Positions 8,827 to 19,352 of a stretch of 64,000 nucleotides of DNA are shown piece by piece. The notes under the pieces were generated by a model, which worked only from the letters and a program-made list of their open reading frames with translations, ran no database searches and was not told the DNA's origin. The DNA is from Nocardia crassostreae (GTDB lineage Bacteria; Actinomycetota; Actinomycetes; Mycobacteriales; Mycobacteriaceae), in NCBI RefSeq assembly GCF_001613405.1, contig NZ_BDCH01000028.1:124001-188000 (forward strand), in the 5' to 3' direction. Within the stretch, counting starts at the first letter, position 1, and every line of letters begins with the position of its first letter. The position numbers and the translations under genes were made by a program.

Positions 8827-9281
8827 TGACCGACAGCCGCGGCCACCGCATGCTGCCGACCGTCGAGGACACCGAGAAGCTCGGACAGGAACTCGCCGCC
8901 CAATTGCAGGCCGGTGATCTCGTCATCCTCGACGGCCCCTTGGGCGCGGGCAAGACCGCCCTCACCCGCGGCATCGCCGCCGGTCTCGGCGTCCAAGGCC
9001 GGGTCAGCTCACCGACTTTCATCATTGCCCGCCAGCATCGCGCCGGAACCGAACCGGGCGCCGTCGGCCTGGTCCACGTGGACGCCTACCGCCTCGGCGG
9101 CGACCTCGACGAACTGGACGCCCTGGACCTGGACACCGATCTCGACGACGCCGTCGTGGTCGTGGAATGGGGTCTCGGCGTGGCCGAGCACCTGGCCGAC
9201 CGGCACCTGCGGGTCGTGCTGCGCCGCGAACCCGACTCCGATGTGCGCACCGCCGAATGGGAGTGGGTGGCACCGAGCTAG
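8823..9281 (+). CDS. tsaE: tRNA t6A biosynthesis ATPase TsaE
   Basis: TsaE is the ATPase that recycles the TsaB-TsaD complex in synthesis of threonylcarbamoyl-adenosine at tRNA position 37. The Walker A is GPLGAGKTAL, followed by SSPTFIIAR, HVDAYRLGG and the late VVVEWGLG, all family marks. ATG 8823 overlaps the alr stop (152 aa); a second ATG at 8826 is possible. Repeat copy B separates it from tsaB, so tsaB-rimI-tsaD may have their own promoter. Confidence 0.93.
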   Translation: MMTDSRGHRMLPTVEDTEKLGQELAAQLQAGDLVILDGPLGAGKTALTRGIAAGLGVQGRVSSPTFIIARQHRAGTEPGAVGLVHVDAYRLGGDLDELDALDLDTDLDDAVVVVEWGLGVAEHLADRHLRVVLRREPDSDVRTAEWEWVAPS

Positions 9282-9313
9282 CAGATGGATCGCAGGCCGT
9301 GTCTGCTCGTAAT

Positions 9314-9446
9314 GGTGACAACTGATCTCGTTCGGTCCGGGTAACTCACCGGGTACGTCCGAAATCGGGTTGGCTCCCCACCGCTGGCACGCGTTGCCGA
9401 CGGTCAACGGCTGTCAGTTGGGCGCTGAAGTGGCGGGGAGGCGGGG
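9314..9446 (+). repeat. 133-bp intergenic repeat, copy B
   Basis: Same start (GGTGACAACTGAT), internal blocks (CCGGGTAACTC, CGGGTACG, CCGAAATCGGGTTGGCTC, GGCACGCGTTGCC, AACGGC) and end (GGGGAGGCGGGG) as copy A, and by eye about four fifths identical to it. It sits between tsaE and tsaB, with its tail pointing to tsaB 50 nt away. Confidence 0.88.
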
Positions 9447-9496
9447 GAGCCCGACCTGCGGGAGAGCCGCTACCACCCGGTATTGTTGAGCCAATC

Positions 9497-10261
9497 ATGC
9501 TTGTACTGGCTGTCGACACCTCGACCCCGGCCGTGACGGCGGGACTGGTGGAACTGGAACCGGCGGACGCCGAGACAACCGCACCTCGAATCACCACGAT
9601 CGCCGCGAAGGTGACCGTGGATGCTCGCGCGCACAACGAGGTGCTGACCCCGCAGATCCTGGCCTGCCTCGCCGAATCCGGCCGGTCCCGCGCCGATATC
9701 GCCGCGGTGGTGGCCGGTGTCGGCCCCGGCCCGTTCACCGGTCTGCGCGTCGGCATGGCCACCGCGGCCGCCTTCGGCGACGCTCTGGGCGTGCCGGTTT
9801 ACGGCGTGTGCAGCCTCGACGCCATTGCCGCCGACACCGAGAGCTACCTGCGCGACCAGGCCGATCCGGTCGAATTGCTGGTGGTCACCGATGCCCGCCG
9901 CCGCGAGGTCTACTGGGCCCGCTACCGCGCTGTGCCCAATGTGGCGCTCGCTGGGCCCTCCGTGGTTACGCAAGCTGCCGCCTCCGGGCCTGAGGCTCAC
10001 GCCATGGGCCGCATCGAAGGCCCCGAGGTGGGCAAGCCCGCCGATCTGGATCCGGCCGCCGCGACCGTCATCGCCGGTTCCGCGTCGCATGTCGACGACT
10101 TCGATCTGCCGGTGCTGCCGGTGGAGACCCCGTCCCCGTCCGGTCTGGTGCGCTGCGCCGCCGCCGACGTACTCGCGGGCGTCACCCCCGAACCGCTGGT
10201 CCCGCTCTATCTGCGCCGTCCGGATGCGGTGGAGCGCAGCTACGCGCAGGTGGGCCGATGA
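9497..10261 (+). CDS. tsaB: tRNA t6A biosynthesis protein TsaB
   Basis: A non-catalytic ASKHA-fold partner of TsaD. It has the N-terminal [14 protein letters not shown] phosphate-like loop and [13 protein letters not shown], the TsaB signature. At 254 aa it is longer than the mycobacterial form, with extra residues in the middle and C-terminal third (roughly 150-200). A TATTGT box 10 nt before the ATG suggests a promoter just after repeat B. The TGA overlaps the rimI ATG. Confidence 0.93.
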   Translation: MLVLAVDTSTPAVTAGLVELEPADAETTAPRITTIAAKVTVDARAHNEVLTPQILACLAESGRSRADIAAVVAGVGPGPFTGLRVGMATAAAFGDALGVPVYGVCSLDAIAADTESYLRDQADPVELLVVTDARRREVYWARYRAVPNVALAGPSVVTQAAASGPEAHAMGRIEGPEVGKPADLDPAAATVIAGSASHVDDFDLPVLPVETPSPSGLVRCAAADVLAGVTPEPLVPLYLRRPDAVERSYAQVGR

Positions 10262-10797
10262 CCATCCGCATCGAAGCGATGCGGCCGTCGGATGTCGTCC
10301 GCTGCGCCGAACTGGAACAGCTGCTGTTCCCGGAAGACGATCCCTGGCACGAGGTTTCGTTCCTGTCCGAGCTGGTCGGTCCGCACAACCGCTACATCAC
10401 CGCCCGCGACGACGAGGACCGCATGGTCGGCTACGCCGGTATCGCGCTGCTCGGCACGCTCGAGCATCCCGAGGCCGAAATCCACACCATCGGCGTGGAT
10501 CCCACGCTGCATCGCGGCGGTATCGGCACCCTGCTGCTGGAGGCGCTGCTGGCCGAGGCCGCCCGCCGCGGCGGTCCGGTCTTCCTCGAGGTGCGCACCG
10601 ACAACACGCCCGCCATCGCGCTGTACGAGAAGTACGGCTTCCACATCATCGGCCTGCGCAAGAACTACTACCAGCCCAGCGGCGCCGACGCGTACACCAT
10701 GCGCCGCCCCGAGTTGACCGGTTTCCCGCAGGACGCGGGGCTCGTGCGGGAGGCCGGATCCACTCAGCACCCGAACGACACCGAGGTCCTGTCATGA
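10258..10797 (+). CDS. rimI: ribosomal protein bS18-alanine N-acetyltransferase
   Basis: A 179-aa GNAT acetyltransferase. The acetyl-CoA loop is [19 protein letters not shown], followed by the RimI-type C-terminus [13 protein letters not shown] and [12 protein letters not shown]. The position between tsaB and tsaD, with ATGA overlaps on both sides, is the conserved place of RimI in this phylum. A 27-residue tail after the core is poorly structured. Confidence 0.93.
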   Translation: MTIRIEAMRPSDVVRCAELEQLLFPEDDPWHEVSFLSELVGPHNRYITARDDEDRMVGYAGIALLGTLEHPEAEIHTIGVDPTLHRGGIGTLLLEALLAEAARRGGPVFLEVRTDNTPAIALYEKYGFHIIGLRKNYYQPSGADAYTMRRPELTGFPQDAGLVREAGSTQHPNDTEVLS

Positions 10798-11825
10798 TCG
10801 TCATGGGTATCGAAAGCTCCTGCGACGAAACCGGAGTCGGCATCGTCCGCCGCCTGCCCGACGGCAGCTGCGAACTGCTCGCCGACGAGGTGGCCTCCAG
10901 CGTCGACCAGCACGCCCGCTTCGGCGGGGTGGTCCCCGAGATCGCCTCGCGCGCCCACCTCGAGGCCATCGTCCCCGCCAAGCGCCGGGCCCTGGCCGCC
11001 GCGAACATCGACCGGCCCGACGCCCTCGCCGTCACCATCGGTCCGGGTCTGGCGGGCGCCCTGCTGGTCGGCGTGGCCGCCGCGAAAGCCTATGCGGCAG
11101 CCTGGGATATCCCCTTCTACGCCCTCAATCACCTCGGCGGGCACGTCGCGGTGGACACCCTCGAACACGGCCCCATGCCACCCGCGGTGGCGCTGCTGGT
11201 CTCCGGCGGCCACACCCATCTGCTGCACGTCACCGATCTGGCCCGCCCCATCGTCGAATTGGGCAGCACCGTCGACGATGCCGCCGGTGAGGCCTTCGAC
11301 AAGGTGGCCCGCCTGCTCGGCCTCGGCTATCCGGGTGGCCCGGTGCTGGATTCCATTGCCGCCGAAGGCGATCCGCACGCCATCGCCTTCCCTCGCGGTA
11401 TGACCGGCCCCCGCGACCCGCGCTACGACTTCTCCTTCTCCGGTCTGAAGACCGCCGTGGCCCGCTATGTCGAGGCGGCCCAGCGCGACAACCGCGAACT
11501 CCCCATTCCGGATATCGCCGCATCCTTCCAGGAGGCCGTGGCCGATGCCCTCACCATGAAGGCCCTCCGCGCCGCCGAAGATGTGGGCGTGGACACGCTG
11601 GTGCTGGGCGGCGGCGCCACCGCCAACTCCCGCATCCGCTCCCTGGCCGAGGAACGCTGCACCGCGGCCGGTCTCACGCTCCGGGTCCCCAAGCCCCGCC
11701 TGTGCACCGACAACGGCGTCATGATCGCCACCCTGGGCGCGCACGTGATCGCGGGCGGCGCAAGCCCTTCCGCGCTCACCGTGGCGACCGAGCCCGGGCT
11801 GGCCGTGTCGACCAGTCAGCTCTGA
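10794..11825 (+). CDS. tsaD: tRNA N6-adenosine threonylcarbamoyltransferase TsaD
   Basis: TsaD transfers the threonylcarbamoyl group to A37 of ANN-decoding tRNAs. The 343-aa frame starts [13 protein letters not shown]. It has [16 protein letters not shown], the metal-binding [11 protein letters not shown] histidines, the SGGHTHLL loop and the late VLGGGATAN. The ATG overlaps the rimI stop. It is the last gene of the alr/tsa block and is convergent with the Hsp70-like gene. Confidence 0.96.
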   Translation: MIVMGIESSCDETGVGIVRRLPDGSCELLADEVASSVDQHARFGGVVPEIASRAHLEAIVPAKRRALAAANIDRPDALAVTIGPGLAGALLVGVAAAKAYAAAWDIPFYALNHLGGHVAVDTLEHGPMPPAVALLVSGGHTHLLHVTDLARPIVELGSTVDDAAGEAFDKVARLLGLGYPGGPVLDSIAAEGDPHAIAFPRGMTGPRDPRYDFSFSGLKTAVARYVEAAQRDNRELPIPDIAASFQEAVADALTMKALRAAEDVGVDTLVLGGGATANSRIRSLAEERCTAAGLTLRVPKPRLCTDNGVMIATLGAHVIAGGASPSALTVATEPGLAVSTSQL

Positions 11826-11827
11826 CT

Positions 11828-13260
11828 TCAATCGGTGGGGCGCACCAACGTGGTGACGCCTGCCCCGCCGGAGCCGGAGTTCGTGCGCGGGAGAACCGGG
11901 ACGGTGGTGCCGGGGTTGTCCTGCTTCTCCAAGGTGTTCGGGTCGGGGGTCGACGGCAGGGTGGTGCCGAGCAGAGGGCCCAGGATTCGGGGTAGGTCCG
12001 CGGGGAAGGGGATTTGGGGTAGGCCCGTGTCGGGGCGCAGGGGTGGCTGGTTGGCCGTGGTGGTGGGGGCGGGTGGGGTGGTGCCGCCGTTCTGGTTCGC
12101 CGGGGTGCTGGCGCCCGTGGTGGGGGCGGTGCTGGGGACCGTGGTGGGGACGACCTGTTGGGAATTGCCCGTGGTGGTGGGGGAGTAGTTGGTGTCGCGG
12201 GGTTCGGGGACCAGTTCCTTGACGCCGTAGCCGACGATCAGGCCGACCACCACGATGGCGCCCGCGAGGGTGCCCGCCAGTTTGGTGAAGGTGCCGACGG
12301 GGGCGTCCGAGCCCAGGCTGATGACCGGGAAGGCGGCCGTGGAGGTGGCGGAATCCGCGACCAGGGCAGCGCCTTTGGCAATGGCGGCCTCGGGTTCGGG
12401 GAGGGGACGTCGAGGCGGTTCTCCAGATTGGCGATGACCGCGGGGCTGTTGGCGCCGCCGCCGATGACCGCGCCCGCTTCGGGGAACTTGGGCGCTCGGG
12501 CGAAGACGCCGCGGGCGAATACCGCAAGCTCGCGCAGCAGGTCCGAGATGAGCTCCTCGAAGTCCACCCGGGTCAGTTTGAGCGGTTGTCCGGCCACGTG
12601 GTCGATGGTCACCGCCGGTGCGATGGACAGGTGCTCCTTGGCGGCGCGGCTGCGGTTGAGCAGCATGCCGCGATTGGGTCTGGTGCCGCGGCGGGCCAGG
12701 TGGCAGTCCAGCAGGTGCTGCAGGATGAGCTCGTCGACGGCATTGCCGCTGATGGCCGTGGTCCGTTCGGAGCGCAGCACGGTGTCGTCGGCGTGATCGG
12801 CCACCGTGACGGTGGTGCCGGTGGCGCCCAGATCGATGACGGAGACCGTTTCGTAGCGGTCCAGCAAACCGGTGTCGCGCAGGAAGGCCAGGGCCGCCGT
12901 GGCCTCCGGAATGAGCCGCACATCGCGGCGTTGCCTGCCGATGGCCGAGCGGATGATCTGAGCCTGCTCACGGTCGCGGTAGGCGACCGCGATATCGCCG
13001 GGCGGGGTGGGGTCGGAATCGCCGTTGCCATTGGTCGACGCGGCCGGATGGGAGCCGACGGGGTGCACGATGTCGCGGGGGATCTGGGTGGTCATCAACT
13101 CGATCGAGGACGCCACCAGATCGCCGAGATCTGAGTGGGCCGTATCCGCGGTGACGACGCGGTAGTCGAAGTTCTGGGCGCCATTGGGCGCGGTGGCGAC
13201 CGTCGCCGAGCACACCACCTCGCTCCCGGCGGAGATGCCGAGGGATGTTCGCATGTTCAC
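11828..13260 (-). pseudogene. Hsp70/DnaK-like membrane protein, split by a 1-nt frameshift
   Basis: The frame from 13260 (SLGISAGSEVVCSATV) reads as an ASKHA/Hsp70-like ATPase: SVIDLGATGTTVTV, AISGNAVDELI, and late GAVIGGGANSPAVIANLENRLDV. At 12398-12406, in a GGGGAGGGG stretch, the frame is lost. Restoring one base continues as PEPEAAIAKGAALVADSAT, a transmembrane helix (LAGTLAGAIVVVGLIVGYG) and a Pro/Thr/Asn-rich exported tail that ends at 11828, about 477 aa in all. The intact form would be a cytoplasmic actin-fold domain anchored in the membrane with an outside tail. It lies next to groES, which may hint at a folding or envelope-stress role. The lesion may be a sequence error, a real mutation, or a slippery site. 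Confidence 0.8.
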
Positions 13261-13660
13261 CTCCCTTCGAGCGGATGGTCCTGCTGTAACCGACCATCTC
13301 GAACGGACTGCGGGATCGCCGTGTTGTCGACGAACGGTCCCGAGCTACGGATCCGGCCGGGCCCCCGTCCGATGGGGCGTCGGGACCAGCCAACGATCAC
13401 TTGCGGTATTGCTCTCGTCTCAGCGCTGTGCGGGCAGGCCGCGCAGTGGGGTGAAGCACTCTGTAACTTTCGACGGCGTTCGTGACGGGCTTGATGTCGA
13501 GCTGCCACGCGGCCGTCGTCAATGGTGTCACAATCCGTTATCCGAACGTTATAGATTTTCTTTTTTCTTTGGAAGCCCTCAGATTCCCCGCCCGTTCCCT
13601 CAGCGAGTCGCGCTGCCTGGACGTATGCCCGGAAACCGCGGCCGCCGTAGCAGACCCTCC
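13261..13660. other. gene-free region upstream of groES
   Basis: About 400 nt with no supportable gene. The interval includes a local AT-rich patch at 13540-13575 (ending TTTTCTTTTTTCTTT), which could be an upstream promoter element for either the divergent Hsp70-like gene or groES. Confidence 0.4.
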
Positions 13661-13669
13661 CCTTGAGCG

Positions 13670-13696
13670 CTGGCACTCCCCTGTATAGAGTGCTAG
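13670..13696 (+). promoter_or_regulatory. CIRCE element (HrcA operator) of groES-groEL1
   Basis: CTGGCACTC, a 9-nt spacer, then GAGTGCTAG match the CIRCE consensus TTAGCACTC-N9-GAGTGCTAA except at the outermost bases. A second looser inverted repeat (TTGGCAC at 13697, GTGCCA at 13720) follows at once. The site is about 160 nt upstream of the groES start, implying heat-inducible, HrcA-repressed transcription with a long leader. Confidence 0.88.
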
Positions 13697-13854
13697 TTGG
13701 CACTGGTTGTTGTGCTCAGGTGCCAGCTATGACTACTGAGCAGGGGTCCCGGCACCCGCGACGACGGGGCTATGCGCAGGGTCAGCATGACCGAAACCGT
13801 GAGTCCGGGGAACAGCCCCGGGCGCGAAGATCCCCTGAAAGTGGAGGGCTCAAC

Positions 13855-14157
13855 GTGGCGAGCGTGAACATCAAGCCGCTCGAGGACAAGATCCTCGTCC
13901 AGGCCAACGAGGCCGAGACGACGACCGCCTCCGGCCTGGTCATCCCCGACACGGCGAAGGAGAAGCCCCAGGAGGGCACCGTCATCGCCGTCGGCCCCGG
14001 CCGCTGGGACGATGAGGGCGAGAAGCGGATTCCGCTGGACGTCAAGGAAGGCGACGTCGTCATCTACAGCAAGTACGGCGGCACCGAGATCAAGTACGAC
14101 GGCTCGGAGTACCTGATCCTGTCGGCTCGCGACCTGCTGGCTGTCGTCACCAAGTAA
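13855..14157 (+). CDS. groES: co-chaperonin GroES
   Basis: The 10-kDa lid of the GroEL folding chamber. The 100-aa product starts at GTG 13855 ([14 protein letters not shown]) behind GTGGAGGG. It has the mobile loop ([19 protein letters not shown]), [22 protein letters not shown] and the terminal [11 protein letters not shown]. It is transcribed with groEL1, and a terminator-like repeated hairpin lies between the two genes. Confidence 0.97.
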   Translation: MASVNIKPLEDKILVQANEAETTTASGLVIPDTAKEKPQEGTVIAVGPGRWDDEGEKRIPLDVKEGDVVIYSKYGGTEIKYDGSEYLILSARDLLAVVTK

Positions 14158-14164
14158 GCGAACG

Positions 14165-14210
14165 CCCAACTCTCCGGGGCCTCTCAGGGGCTTCACCCCT
14201 GAACCCCCGG
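14165..14210 (+). repeat. repeated hairpin element, copy 1 (after groES)
   Basis: CCCAACTCTC, G-rich block, CTCTCAGGGG, TTCACCCCTGAA and CCCC follow the groES stop after 7 nt. The stem is TCAGGGG / CCCCTGA with loop CTTCA. A near-identical block follows icd at 61037-61082. A degenerate third piece (GGGGGTTCGGGGGTGAAACCC, 14270-14292) lies before groEL1. It may attenuate groEL1 relative to groES. Confidence 0.7.
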
Positions 14211-14238
14211 CCCTCCGCCCCGGTGTCGCTCTTCGTGA

Positions 14239-15939
<1,701 letters not shown>

Positions 15940-15955
15940 TTCATCGCTGAATCAC

Positions 15956-15992
15956 CAAGGCCCCCGAACACATTTCGTGTTCGGGGGCCTTG
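15956..15992. terminator. terminator after groEL1
   Basis: CAAGGCCCCCGAACAC, loop ATTTC, GTGTTCGGGGGCCTTG: a perfect 16-bp stem, 16 nt after the groEL1 stop. It also faces the 3' end of the rskA-like gene 100 nt to the right, so it can act in both directions. Confidence 0.92.
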
Positions 15993-16091
15993 TCGTTGTC
16001 GGGAGTGTTGCGGCGTGTCGTTCGCAATCCTTGCAATTGGTACGTAACCAACTGGGCGGGCGCCCTGAATTGCGGAGCTGCGAAAAGGCCT

Positions 16092-16403
16092 TCAGTCGTG
16101 GCGGACCGGATGGCTGCTGCGCCCGTTTCCGGGATGCAGGGCCGGTCGGTGGATCGGGGTTGCCGGCGCCGGGTCGGTGGCAATGGCGGCGAGAAGGCGC
16201 TCACGTAAGGCGGGCGGCGGCTCGGTGGCCGACACGGCCGCCGCGGCGGCGAGCGCATCTCGGGTTTGCTGCACTTCCTGGGTGAAGTCCGCGCGCAGTA
16301 CCGGATCGTCGGTATCCAGTAGTTCCGCCACTGCGCGCTGATCCTCGTCGCCGATCGATCCGAGCGCGACAGTGTGCGCGAGATCGATCTGGCTTTCGTT
16401 CAT
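16092..16403 (-). CDS. truncated RskA-like anti-sigma factor (cytoplasmic domain only)
   Basis: Residues 1 to about 80 match the N-terminal anti-sigma domain of RskA: MNESQIDLAHTVALGSI, then a DPVLRADFTQEVQQTRDAL helix and EPPPALRERLLAAI. Normal RskA (about 230 aa) continues with a membrane helix and an extracytoplasmic domain. This frame instead stops at 103 aa after a short Pro/His-rich tail, and only 100 nt remain before the groEL1 terminator, so the missing parts have no room. It starts 1 nt after the sigK stop, so the two are co-translated. As a soluble protein it could not be switched by membrane proteolysis. Confidence 0.8.
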   Translation of the reverse strand: MNESQIDLAHTVALGSIGDEDQRAVAELLDTDDPVLRADFTQEVQQTRDALAAAAAVSATEPPPALRERLLAAIATDPAPATPIHRPALHPGNGRSSHPVRHD

Positions 16404-16404
16404 C

Positions 16405-17076
16405 TCACGTCACTCCCAAACTTTTCTTGAGTCGTGTCAGTCCATCCCGTATACGGGACTTAACGGTAGGTAACCCTACGCCCAGATATGCCACTACCTC
16501 GGCATATGTCCGTCCACCGAAATAGGCGAGGGAGATGGCCTCCCGCTGCGTCTCCGTGAGTGTCGCCAGGCCCGCCAGCACCGCCTGCTGTTCCAGACGC
16601 CGCCCGACTTCTTCGGTCACCTCATCGAATTCGTTACCGAGCGTGCTGGTTCCGTAGGCGACCTCACGCAGCGCGTGTGCCTGTTCGGCTCGCACGCGAT
16701 CGACCGCGCGTCTATGGGCAAGCGTCATCAACCAGGTCACCGCCGACCCCTTGGCGGGATCGAAATTGGCTGCGGTGCGCCAGATCTGGAGGTAGACCTC
16801 CTGGGTGGTCTCCTCCGCGTAGCCGGGATCGTGTAGCACGCGTAGGACCAGGCCGAAGACCCGCGCGCTGGTGCGGTCGTACAGCTCGGCGAAGGCCTGC
16901 TGATCCGACTGCCCGCAGCGTTCGAGAAGTGCGGCGAGTTCGAGACTTTCGGCTGCGCGTGCCGTCACCGCAGAGTCAGGTGTCCCCACCTGCCCGTCCC
17001 TCGAACTCTGGAACGAGTTGCCCTCTGCGGCCGGCGGCCGCGTTGTCACAACGCTCCGTTCTGTGTCATCGGCCAC
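16405..17076 (-). CDS. sigK: ECF sigma factor, SigK-like
   Basis: A 223-aa group 4 sigma factor. Region 2 is QAFAELYDRTSARVFGLVLRVL, YAEETTQEVYLQIWR and a KGSAVTWLMTLAHRRAVDRVR core. Region 4 is LTETQREAISLAYFGGRTYAEV followed by VKSRIRDGL. Spacing and key words agree with mycobacterial SigK, and the RskA-like neighbour supports the name. The GTG start (MADDTERS) has a 40-residue extension before region 2, so a later start is possible. A SigK-type promoter about 195 nt upstream suggests autoregulation. Confidence 0.85.
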   Translation of the reverse strand: MADDTERSVVTTRPPAAEGNSFQSSRDGQVGTPDSAVTARAAESLELAALLERCGQSDQQAFAELYDRTSARVFGLVLRVLHDPGYAEETTQEVYLQIWRTAANFDPAKGSAVTWLMTLAHRRAVDRVRAEQAHALREVAYGTSTLGNEFDEVTEEVGRRLEQQAVLAGLATLTETQREAISLAYFGGRTYAEVVAYLGVGLPTVKSRIRDGLTRLKKSLGVT

Positions 17077-17393
17077 GAGGGTAGCCTGCCGCTCTTACCT
17101 CCTTTCGGTGGGGGTATCGGTAAAGCGATTGTCGCGCAGTGGATTTCCGATTTGTACGGACTCGCCGTTTTGTGCCCTTTTGGGGACACGCCGAGACACG
17201 CCGGGGCCTTGCGAGGTCTTGCCATGCCGCAATCGACCCCCGCCGGAGCAGTGGCCGGTTGTTTGCTAGGCATTCGGCGCGCCGCGCCGCGCGGATGGGA
17301 AAAATCTTGCGCTTAAACCGCTGTGGTCTGCGCTTACGGTCATCGTGCGCCCCGCCCGCACCGTTGGTGTGCAGCAGTCACAGACGAGCCGGA
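17077..17393 (-). other. gene-free sigK leader region
   Basis: No gene is supported between whiB3 and sigK. The interval holds the SigK-type promoter at 17271-17298 and a strong AGGAGG 16-25 nt upstream of the sigK GTG. The predicted leader is about 190 nt. Confidence 0.5.
17271..17298 (-). promoter_or_regulatory. SigK-type promoter
   Basis: Read on the minus strand: CCATCC, a 15-nt spacer of alternating G/C, then CCGAATG. The mycobacterial SigK consensus as I know it is CCATCC-N15/16-CCGAAT. It points toward the SigK-like gene at 17076, which is the expected self-activation layout. Confidence 0.7.
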
Positions 17394-17687
17394 TCAGGCC
17401 ACCACGCGACGGCGGTTGCGGCGAGCGTGCATCTCGCGCTCGGTCTCCGACATGCCGCCCCAGATTCCGTAGGGCTCGCTCACCTTCAGGGCGTGCGAAC
17501 GGCACTGCAGCAGCACCGGGCACTGGCGGCAGATCTCCTTGGCGCGCATCTCGCGCTGGGACCGGGCGCGGCCGCGTTCGCCGTCCGGGTGGAAGAAGAC
17601 TGACGAGTCCTGACCGCGGCAGGACCCGCGCATCTGCCAATCCCAGACGTCGGCGTTCGGACCAGGGAGGTGGGTCGGCATGGGCAT
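17394..17687 (-). CDS. whiB3: WhiB-family redox regulator WhiB3
   Basis: A 97-aa [4Fe-4S] regulator starting MPMPTHLPGPNADVWDWQM. The four cysteines are in GSC, CRQC and LLQC. The tryptophan turn is GIWGG, and a basic tail (RRNRRRVVA) binds DNA. The N-terminus and the FFHPDGERGRAR segment fit WhiB3 (Rv3416), as does the position between groEL1 and the Rv3415c-like gene. ATG 17687 is preferred because GAGGAG lies 8 nt upstream. In mycobacteria WhiB3 senses redox and NO and binds sigma-A. Confidence 0.93.
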   Translation of the reverse strand: MPMPTHLPGPNADVWDWQMRGSCRGQDSSVFFHPDGERGRARSQREMRAKEICRQCPVLLQCRSHALKVSEPYGIWGGMSETEREMHARRNRRRVVA

Positions 17688-18302
17688 GGTGAACTCCTCA
17701 TGGTGCGAGCTCGTCGGCATTGTCGAGCGGTGCTGGTGGCAAACAGTGGGCCGCATCGCCGGTGCGTGGCGATCACACTTCGCCGGCCCCGCAATTTCGA
17801 GCGGCGCCGATGACGGCGATGTCGTACGTTAGGTCGGACAACGAAATCGAGTCAATAGCTTCGTTCCCACGGATTCAAATTCCAGCGTATTTGAGAATTT
17901 ACATCCTCTCTATTTACAACTCGGCCCATCTCTGGGGATACTGATCGGTTGCCCAGTCGCTCGCGAGTGCTCTGATAGCCCATCCGACTTGTCAAACCCG
18001 CTGGTAGTAGCTGATTTTCAGTCGCGAATGCGAGCAATCCGAGCTATGTACGAGTAGCGATGTGAGTGATCTCAGGCATTGCGCTAGTGTCGGTGAGTAC
18101 GGTAGAGATGGCCTACTCGAGGCGCACAGGTTAATAGCGCGAAACGCCATACGAATTCCTAACGCACGTGCTAAGGGGTAGCGAGGACAGATTTACGGAG
18201 TGGAAACACAATTACGACCGTGAATGCTGAAAGGTAGCTGTACTCCTGTGCTATGGCGGATGCCGCCGGTCCGGTCCGGGCCGGGCTGGTTACAGTGCGG
18301 CG
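17688..18302. other. gene-free, lower-GC divergent region between whiB3 and the Rv3415c-like gene
   Basis: About 615 nt with no convincing gene. From roughly 17830 to 18240 base composition is visibly more AT-rich than anywhere else nearby (for example ATTTACATCCTCTCTATTTA). A long whiB3 leader with several regulator sites is the simplest reading. No clear palindrome or RNA fold was recognised by eye. Confidence 0.5.
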
Positions 18303-19211
18303 GTGCCTGTGCTCGAAGTGAACTCCGCGCTCGCCGATACCGCCTTCGGCCCCACTCCGGGCCGCGCTGCCATCGGGTTGCCGGTAGCCGCGGACGCCGC
18401 CGAATCCTGGCTGCGCGCCGTCGCGCTCGGGGGCGTCGGGCACTACGCCGCCGCCCATGCCGAACTGCACCGCGTCCACCGCCGCACGACCGATCCCGTC
18501 CTGCGCTCGCTCGCGCACAGCACCGCCGGTTCGCTACTGCGCCAACTGGGCTGGCACGCGCGCGCCGCCGTCGCCGACGGCCGCGCCGCCGCCCTCGTCC
18601 TGCCCACCGCCGCGACCGCGGCGCCCCGCCCCGCCGCCCCCGCGTCGGAAGCCGCTCGCATCGAAGCGGTTTGCGATGCGTTGACCGGACTGGCCGCCGA
18701 TGCGCTCGGCACCGCCCGTCCCGCACTCGCCGCCCGGCTGCTCGGCCGTTGCCGCCATCTCCTGGAATCTCCGGCGATCGCCGCCGAGGGTGCTTGGCGG
18801 CAGCGGATCCGCCTGCACTGGGTGTCTGCCGAAACGGCGTTGGCGGCCCCTGGCGCCGGTTTGATCACCCCGCCCGGACAGGACGGCACGATTCCGCTGC
18901 TGTCCGATCCGGCCGTGGCCCATGCCGAGGCGGCATGGGCCTTGGCCGAGCGGACGCCGTCCGTTCGGCATCGAGTTAAGTCTCAGCTACTTGTCGCCGC
19001 CGCCTCCGCGGCCGCCGGAGACTTCGACCGCGCCCGCGCCCTGGCGGAAAAAACCGCCTCGGATTGTCGGGATTTCGAGCTGCTTCCCCTGCGCTGGGCG
19101 TGTGCCATGCTGCGCTCCGGTGTGGACCCGGCCGGGGGACACGCCGCCGAGGCCGCCCATTGCGCGGATTTGCTGGGCACTCGTGGCGGGCGATTCCGTT
19201 CGGCGGATTAG
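18303..19211 (+). CDS. conserved hypothetical, TPR-like (Rv3415c-like)
   Basis: A 302-aa Ala/Arg-rich helical protein: WLRAVALGGVGHYAAAHAEL, SLAHSTAGSLLRQLGWHARA, LLVAAASAAAGDFDRA. This is the pattern of degenerate TPR repeats. The location next to whiB3 and sigD matches Rv3415c, a conserved protein of unknown function. GTG 18303 follows TACAGT by 6 nt, so the transcript is probably leaderless. It is divergent from whiB3 and lies upstream of sigD on the same strand. Confidence 0.8.
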   Translation: MPVLEVNSALADTAFGPTPGRAAIGLPVAADAAESWLRAVALGGVGHYAAAHAELHRVHRRTTDPVLRSLAHSTAGSLLRQLGWHARAAVADGRAAALVLPTAATAAPRPAAPASEAARIEAVCDALTGLAADALGTARPALAARLLGRCRHLLESPAIAAEGAWRQRIRLHWVSAETALAAPGAGLITPPGQDGTIPLLSDPAVAHAEAAWALAERTPSVRHRVKSQLLVAAASAAAGDFDRARALAEKTASDCRDFELLPLRWACAMLRSGVDPAGGHAAEAAHCADLLGTRGGRFRSAD

Positions 19212-19352
19212 CTTCTCGTGTCACCGTAGAGTCCCCCCGTAACAGCTGGCGCGGATGCGACAGCCGCTATTGTTGGGACCGTTCCGCCCCTCCGCGGAAG
19301 CACGCGCCCTCTCGCCGCCGTGCCACTCGTAACGCCAGGAACAGCTCTGACG

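Noticed and set aside
16092-16403. Truncation of the RskA-like gene as another homopolymer frameshift
   Set aside because: I looked for a membrane helix in other frames after the break; only about 100 nt remain before the groEL1 terminator, too short for the missing 130 residues.
17720-17944. Possible 74-aa gene upstream of whiB3
   Set aside because: No ribosome site, no recognisable pattern, and it begins inside the whiB3 5' region in an AT-rich stretch.
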